Shown here: piece after piece, positions 59,543 through 64,000 of the stretch | Position numbering within the stretch: the first letter of the stretch is position 1 | How the letters are laid out: each line of letters starts with the position of its first letter | Source: Candidatus Melainabacteria bacterium | GTDB lineage: Bacteria; Cyanobacteriota; Vampirovibrionia; Obscuribacterales; Obscuribacteraceae | Direction: 5' to 3' | Length of the DNA: 64,000 nt | Assembly: GCA_027451745.1 (NCBI GenBank) | Contig: DAIDIP010000006.1 | Coordinates: forward strand, 62,001-126,000 | Translations under genes and position numbers: made by a program | Notes under the pieces: model-generated | What the model was told of the DNA's origin: nothing | The model's input: the letters and a program-made list of their open reading frames with translations, nothing else | Databases searched by the model: none

Positions 59543-62143
59543 TTAAGTTACCACGTTAACTAGTCTATCTATCACTACTATAATTTTTTGCACTGGACGG
59601 TTGCCAATGCGAGCCTTAACTTTGTCGTCAGCCAAAGCAATAGCCTCAGCCTTTGCTTTTTCTAGACCACGCTGGATGGTTTTTTTGCTAACAATTTTGC
59701 CATTAACTTGCAATACAAGTTCCATTTCATTATCAATGGTCAATTTTTCATTGTATTCGGGCCAGCCATGGGTATGAATAGAATCATTTTCACCAGCAGC
59801 AAATCCTAAATTATGCCAAATCTCTTCAGTAATATGCGGTGCCATCGGCGCTAATAAAAGCAATAAATTACAATAAGAGAAACTAAGAACCTGCTTTTCT
59901 TCTTCTGTATAACCAATTGAATTATGTGATCCGTTATCATTATTCTTGGACGATTGATCCCCATCTTTAGTACCATTACCACTAGATTTCTCTGTGACAA
60001 ATTTATAAAGACCATTAAGCAATTCCATGCATCTAGCAATGGCCGTATTGAAAACGTAGCGTTCCTTTTCTAGATCTTGGCTCACGGCTTTGATAGTCTT
60101 ATGACTCAATTTCAAAAGAGCTAAAGAATTAGTACTCAAACGGCTCTCAATCATACTTTCAGGCACTAGCTTTACCAAAAGATTTTGTTCTTGCAATAAA
60201 CATGCAAATCGCCATAATCTGCCTAAAAAGCGATACTGCCCAATTGCTGAATCTTCCGACCATTCCAATTCTTGCTCAGGAGGCGCAGCAAACAAGCTAA
60301 ACAATCGTGCTGAGTCCGCTCCATATTGTTTAAAAAATGCAGTGGTCCCAACTACATTGCCCCGTGATTTGGACATTTTTTCAATACGCCCAGATTGAGG
60401 CGAGAACATAGTTACCATACCTTGTGAAAGCAAATTGGTAAAAGGTTCATCGCAATCTAACAAACCAATATCTTTCAAGGCTTTGGTAAAAAATCTAGAG
60501 TAAAGTAAGTGCAAAATTGCATGTTCAACACCGCCTACATACTGATCGACAGGCATCCAATAATTGACTTTATCTAACGCAAATGCTTCTTTCGTATTAC
60601 TAGCATCTGCATAGCGCAAAAAATACCAACTAGAATCAATAAAAGTGTCCATGGTATCGGTTTCGCGCTTAGCGCCCCCACCACACTTAAAGCATTTAAC
60701 ATTCAACCAGTTTGGCAATTTTGCTAATGGAGAACCCCCTTGTCCTTTTATTTCTACCCCTTCTATAGGTAATAGAACAGGTAAGTTTTCTTCTGGTACA
60801 GGCACAATACCACATTTGTCACAGTGTATTAGCGGTATAGGACATCCCCAATAGCGCTGACGACTAATCAGCCAATCACGCAATTTGTATTGGACACGAG
60901 CATTTCCACAATTATTTGAACGTGCCCATTCAATAATTTTCTCTTTGGATTTTTCGTTATCCAACCCGTTAAATATACCTGAATTTACAAGCACGCCCGA
61001 CTCCAAATAAGCTGCGTTCAATTCAGAAACTGCCTTTCCATCAAGCGAGACCACTTCTTTAATTGGCAAATTGAACAATTTGGCAAAAACAAAATCACGT
61101 TCGTCGTGTGCCGGTACCCCCATAACAGCACCAGTTCCGTAGCCAGCCAATACATAATCAGAAATCCAAATAGGTATTTCATCACCATTGAAAGGATTAA
61201 TGGCCAAGCTTCCTAATGAAACACCCGTTTTAGATTTTTCAGTAGCCATGCGCTCCAACTCAGTTTTGTGCTTAGCTGATTCAATATAAGCTTCGACCGT
61301 CTCTCTTTGACTAGCTTCGGTGAGCTCTAATACCAGTGGATGCTCGGGAGCTAATACCAAATATGTAACACCAAATACAGTATCTTGCCGAGTAGTAAAT
61401 ACATTAATGCGAATATTTGGTTTACCCTCAACAGTAAAATGCAATTCGGCCCCTTTTGATCTACCGATCCAATTTCGCTGCATCGTTTTTACATGCTCAG
61501 GCCAGCCTGTCAATTTATCTATGTCATCCAATAAACGATCAGCATAATTAGTAATTTTTAAAAACCACTGACTCATTTGTTTTTGCACTACTTCAGTGTC
61601 ACCGTGGCGCCAGCATTTACCATCTTCAACTTGTTCGTTAGCTAATACTGTCTGACATTCCGGACACCAATTTACCGGTGCTTCTTTACGGGTCGCCAAA
61701 TTATGCTTGAAAAACTTCAGGAATAACCACTGAGTCCAATGATAATAATTGGGCTCACAAGTTGTTACTTCACGCTGCCAGTCATAGCTAGTACCAAACT
61801 TCTTCAACTGCGCGTCGCGCATATATCTAATATTTTCCTGGGTCCATTCTTGTGGATGCCGTCCTCTAGACATAGCCGCATTTTCAGCCGGCAAGCCAAA
61901 TGCATCCCAACCCATTGGATTCAATACGTTGTAACCCTGCATGCGACGATGGCGACTAATAACATCCGAAATTGTATAAACACGCATATGCCCCATGTGC
62001 AGATCGCCAGAGGGGTAAGGAAACATCACCAGTGAATAAAATTTCTTTTTATCACTTGCATCTTTGGCACGATAAATTCCCAGCTCTTCCCAACGCTCTT
62101 GCCATTTTTCTTCAATACTCTGTGGTAAATATTCTGGATTCAT
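59543..62143 (-). CDS. leuS: leucyl-tRNA synthetase
   Basis: This class I synthetase of 866 residues shows [16 protein letters not shown] with HMGH at 49-52, zinc ligands (CPEC), the CP1 editing domain ([29 protein letters not shown]), [10 protein letters not shown] near residue 590, the anticodon-binding helices, and the C-terminal domain with LVLQVNGKI. An insertion of about 30 residues rich in Asn, Ser, Gly and Asp near 715-745 interrupts the anticodon-binding domain. It is the first gene of the leftward run at the right of the window. Confidence 0.97.
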   Translation of the reverse strand: MNPEYLPQSIEEKWQERWEELGIYRAKDASDKKKFYSLVMFPYPSGDLHMGHMRVYTISDVISRHRRMQGYNVLNPMGWDAFGLPAENAAMSRGRHPQEWTQENIRYMRDAQLKKFGTSYDWQREVTTCEPNYYHWTQWLFLKFFKHNLATRKEAPVNWCPECQTVLANEQVEDGKCWRHGDTEVVQKQMSQWFLKITNYADRLLDDIDKLTGWPEHVKTMQRNWIGRSKGAELHFTVEGKPNIRINVFTTRQDTVFGVTYLVLAPEHPLVLELTEASQRETVEAYIESAKHKTELERMATEKSKTGVSLGSLAINPFNGDEIPIWISDYVLAGYGTGAVMGVPAHDERDFVFAKLFNLPIKEVVSLDGKAVSELNAAYLESGVLVNSGIFNGLDNEKSKEKIIEWARSNNCGNARVQYKLRDWLISRQRYWGCPIPLIHCDKCGIVPVPEENLPVLLPIEGVEIKGQGGSPLAKLPNWLNVKCFKCGGGAKRETDTMDTFIDSSWYFLRYADASNTKEAFALDKVNYWMPVDQYVGGVEHAILHLLYSRFFTKALKDIGLLDCDEPFTNLLSQGMVTMFSPQSGRIEKMSKSRGNVVGTTAFFKQYGADSARLFSLFAAPPEQELEWSEDSAIGQYRFLGRLWRFACLLQEQNLLVKLVPESMIESRLSTNSLALLKLSHKTIKAVSQDLEKERYVFNTAIARCMELLNGLYKFVTEKSSGNGTKDGDQSSKNNDNGSHNSIGYTEEEKQVLSFSYCNLLLLLAPMAPHITEEIWHNLGFAAGENDSIHTHGWPEYNEKLTIDNEMELVLQVNGKIVSKKTIQRGLEKAKAEAIALADDKVKARIGNRPVQKIIVVIDRLVNVVT

Positions 62144-62390
62144 ATTTCAATAATTCAACCAATTGGTGTATCAATAAGGAGCAGTTTGCAAGCTTGTGAG
62201 TCCCCGCCCAGATTTCTATTTTGCTTCTTCAGATAGATTAACGGAGAAGCCCATAGAGAACAAGTAAGTTTTATAATCATGCTAAGATTCTTAAGCGAAT
62301 AGCTTTTATTAGCAAAGCTTAGCCAAACTCAGGTCGACTCTCACAGATCATAAGTTCTCTGACCAATTACCTTTCGAGCGGATAAATATC

Positions 62391-63680
62391 ATGTCTGAGA
62401 ATGCTGAACAAGACAAAATAGATCCAGAGATTCTAGAACAGGCTCAGGAATTGGCGCGCGGAGCCGAGATCCTTCCTCATGGAACAAATGCTCTTGCTAA
62501 CCGTTTGCAATCGGCTAAGAAAGACAAAAGACCTTTACGGGTGAAATTCGGTGTTGATCCAACATCTTCTGACTTACATTTAGGTCATACAGTTGTACTT
62601 CGAAAATTACAACAGTTTCAGGAATATGGACACCGGGTTGTCATTATAATCGGCGGTTTTACTGCTCGAATTGGTGATCCTACAGGTCGTGATATTACCC
62701 GTCCACCACTGAGCGATGAAGATGTACAGATCAATGCCAAAACTTATTTAGACCAAATAGGTTGTGTCTTAGACTTGGAAAAAACAGAGATAACTAATAA
62801 TGCTGATTGGCTAAAACCAATGGACCTGAACAACATCATAAAACTGACTAGCTCAGTAACCGTAAATCAATTATTGGCTAAAGAAGCTTTTGGTAATAGG
62901 CTAGACAAACAATTACCTATTTCTTTGCATGAACTCCTTTACCCTCTCCTTCAGGGTTATGATTCTGTTGCCGTCCGAGCTGATATTGAATTTGGTGGCA
63001 CCGATCAACGCTTCAATAATTTGCAGGGACGCGAAGTTCAATTGTTTTATAACATGGAACCACAATTAGTCCTACTTATGCCTCTTATTGAAGGAACAGA
63101 TGGCGAGAGAAAAATGTCTAAAACTTATGGCAATCATATTGCTTTAAAAGATTCGCCATCCGATATGTTCGGCAAATGCATGCGTATACCAGACAATTTA
63201 ATAATTAAATACTTTAATTTAACTACCACTCTATCTGGCAAAGAAGTTGAAGCAATCGAAAAAGAATTAGCTCAAGGTGTCAATCCCAAAGACATTAAGC
63301 TCAAACTTGCTGAACAAATAGTCTCTCAATATCATGGAAAAGTAAAAGCCGAGCTGGAGCTACAAAACTGGAATAAAATACATAGCCAAAGGATACTACC
63401 ATCTATAGAAGACATGCAAACTTACATACTGCCACATCCGCATCCTCAGTTGTTTCGCCTATTGGTGGAAACGGGACTCGCGTCTAGTAGTAGCGAGGCT
63501 AAAAGATTAATTGCCGAAGGAGCCGTCCGTTTTAACAATAAAACCATTGATGATCCAAGTGGAGGATATCTTCAGCTTGTCCACGGCAATCAGCCTAGCG
63601 GAGAACTCGGTATATTGCAGATAGGACGTAGAAAATTTGTTCGAATAGTAAGTGAATTAGCGCTAGAGGAAAGAATATGA
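62391..63680 (+). CDS. tyrS: tyrosyl-tRNA synthetase (TyrZ-like)
   Basis: The 429 residues have FGVDPTSSDLHLGHTVVL with HLGH at 63-66, GGTDQRFNNLQGRE in the tyrosine pocket, the KMSKT loop at 241-245, and a C-terminal S4-type RNA-binding domain (SSSEAKRLIAEGAVRFNNKT). The KMSKT and overall pattern fit the TyrZ class instead of TyrS with KFGKT. The stop overlaps the next start as ATGA. The 247-base gap to divergent leuS shows no T-box or other riboswitch features. Confidence 0.95.
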   Translation: MSENAEQDKIDPEILEQAQELARGAEILPHGTNALANRLQSAKKDKRPLRVKFGVDPTSSDLHLGHTVVLRKLQQFQEYGHRVVIIIGGFTARIGDPTGRDITRPPLSDEDVQINAKTYLDQIGCVLDLEKTEITNNADWLKPMDLNNIIKLTSSVTVNQLLAKEAFGNRLDKQLPISLHELLYPLLQGYDSVAVRADIEFGGTDQRFNNLQGREVQLFYNMEPQLVLLMPLIEGTDGERKMSKTYGNHIALKDSPSDMFGKCMRIPDNLIIKYFNLTTTLSGKEVEAIEKELAQGVNPKDIKLKLAEQIVSQYHGKVKAELELQNWNKIHSQRILPSIEDMQTYILPHPHPQLFRLLVETGLASSSSEAKRLIAEGAVRFNNKTIDDPSGGYLQLVHGNQPSGELGILQIGRRKFVRIVSELALEERI

Positions 63681-64000
63681 GCAACACAGCTACTGAACCA
63701 AAAGAAGAAAAAAAGGCCAGCCCTCCATTGCGTCGCCAATATGTGAGCTTTGCCTGCTTTAAAGTAGATCTCGCTTGGCGCCGCCTACCACAGTCTGAAA
63801 GAGACAAAGGCAAAATAGAATTTGCCGCCGTAATTAAAAAATATGTTGACAGCAAGAGCTGCCAAATACTCTCTTATACAATGATGGGCATGCGTCCTGA
63901 AGTGGACATGATGCTCTGGATAATTTCATACGAAATAGACGTTCTTCAACAACTAGCCACTGATCTAGTAAAAACAGGATTGGGACAATATATAGAACGT
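63677..64000 (+). CDS. chlorite-dismutase/HemQ-family protein, 3' end outside the window
   Basis: The first 108 residues are visible. After a polar start (MSNTATEPKEEKKAS) comes RRQYVSFACFKVDLAWRRLP, then SYTMMGMRPEVDMMLWIISY, both typical of the chlorite dismutase/coproheme decarboxylase family; the heme-ligand His lies further on and is not in the window. The family includes HemQ, the last step of the coproporphyrin-dependent heme pathway. It is translationally coupled to tyrS. Confidence 0.8.
   Translation, partial: MSNTATEPKEEKKASPPLRRQYVSFACFKVDLAWRRLPQSERDKGKIEFAAVIKKYVDSKSCQILSYTMMGMRPEVDMMLWIISYEIDVLQQLATDLVKTGLGQYIER

Noticed and set aside
62144-62390. A T-box or other riboswitch between leuS and tyrS.
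   Set aside because: No T-box consensus, no antiterminator-like pairing and no terminator hairpin visible.
1-64000. CRISPR arrays, insertion sequences, prophage or plasmid genes.
   Set aside because: No regularly spaced direct repeats, transposase, integrase, phage structural or plasmid replication genes were seen.

Overview
The window is a 64 kb piece of an AT-rich bacterial chromosome with tightly packed genes, standard genetic code, and ATG/GTG/TTG starts usually preceded by GGAG-type ribosome binding sites. The housekeeping genes (rplI, xseAB, leuS, tyrS, dcd, transketolase, tRNA-Glu) show an ordinary chromosome. I see no phage, plasmid backbone, insertion sequence or CRISPR array. The mix of a GuaB3-type IMP dehydrogenase paralogue (best known from cyanobacteria and actinobacteria), ferredoxin-NADP reductase type 2, a chlorite-dismutase-family gene, many GT-C membrane glycosyltransferases and no photosynthesis genes fits a non-photosynthetic relative of cyanobacteria (Vampirovibrionia/Melainabacteria type). 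That placement is an inference with low to moderate confidence.

Region 1 (1-20.0 kb) is a surface-glycan locus. It holds six large polytopic GT-C-like proteins (GT39/PMT-type and one YfhO type; the first is cut by the window edge), two GT4 transferases, one DPM-like GT2, one sugar-nucleotide epimerase, a half-length acyltransferase-3 gene with a foreign tail, and a BASS-type transporter. Several GT-C proteins carry long extracytoplasmic C-terminal domains. A plausible flow is: the GT2 charges a polyprenyl phosphate, the GT-C enzymes use the lipid-linked sugar outside the membrane, and the GT4 enzymes build the glycan inside.

Region 2 (20-32.4 kb) holds DNA/RNA maintenance genes: an orphan SbcD-like nuclease, an RlmD-like rRNA methyltransferase that appears to start at ATT, a GNAT enzyme, ribosomal protein L9, XseA/XseB, a degenerate RecB-like nuclease and a ferritin-like protein. 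A 1160-residue CAP-plus-zincin protein sits in the middle. Several dyad-symmetric sites lie in these promoter regions.

Region 3 (32.6-46.4 kb) has unknown small membrane and coiled-coil proteins, ferredoxin-NADP reductase, dCTP deaminase, ComEC (without its usual C-terminal hydrolase), a TonB-like protein, a winged-helix AAA ATPase, a phosphodiester glycosidase, an ROK sugar kinase, another large membrane protein, another GT2 and a TIGR01212-type radical SAM protein.

Region 4 (46.5-64 kb) begins with tRNA-Glu and an animal-type transketolase. It continues with a UDP-glucuronate-epimerase-like gene, a degenerate ThiF, a 568-base gap rich in repeats and terminators, a VirB2-like pilin candidate, a FliB/YkgJ-type Cys-cluster protein, guaB3-htrA, and a leftward run leuS - rhomboid-like - FlaA1/WbpM-type dehydratase - DUF1501. 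It ends with rightward tyrS and a truncated chlorite-dismutase-family gene.

The items most worth a second look are the CAP/zincin fusion, the dispersed GC-rich repeat with a GTACGCGCGTAC core, the ATT start, the orphan pilin-like gene with the nearby non-coding stretch, and a set of apparent pseudoenzymes (ThiF, rhomboid, RecB-like).
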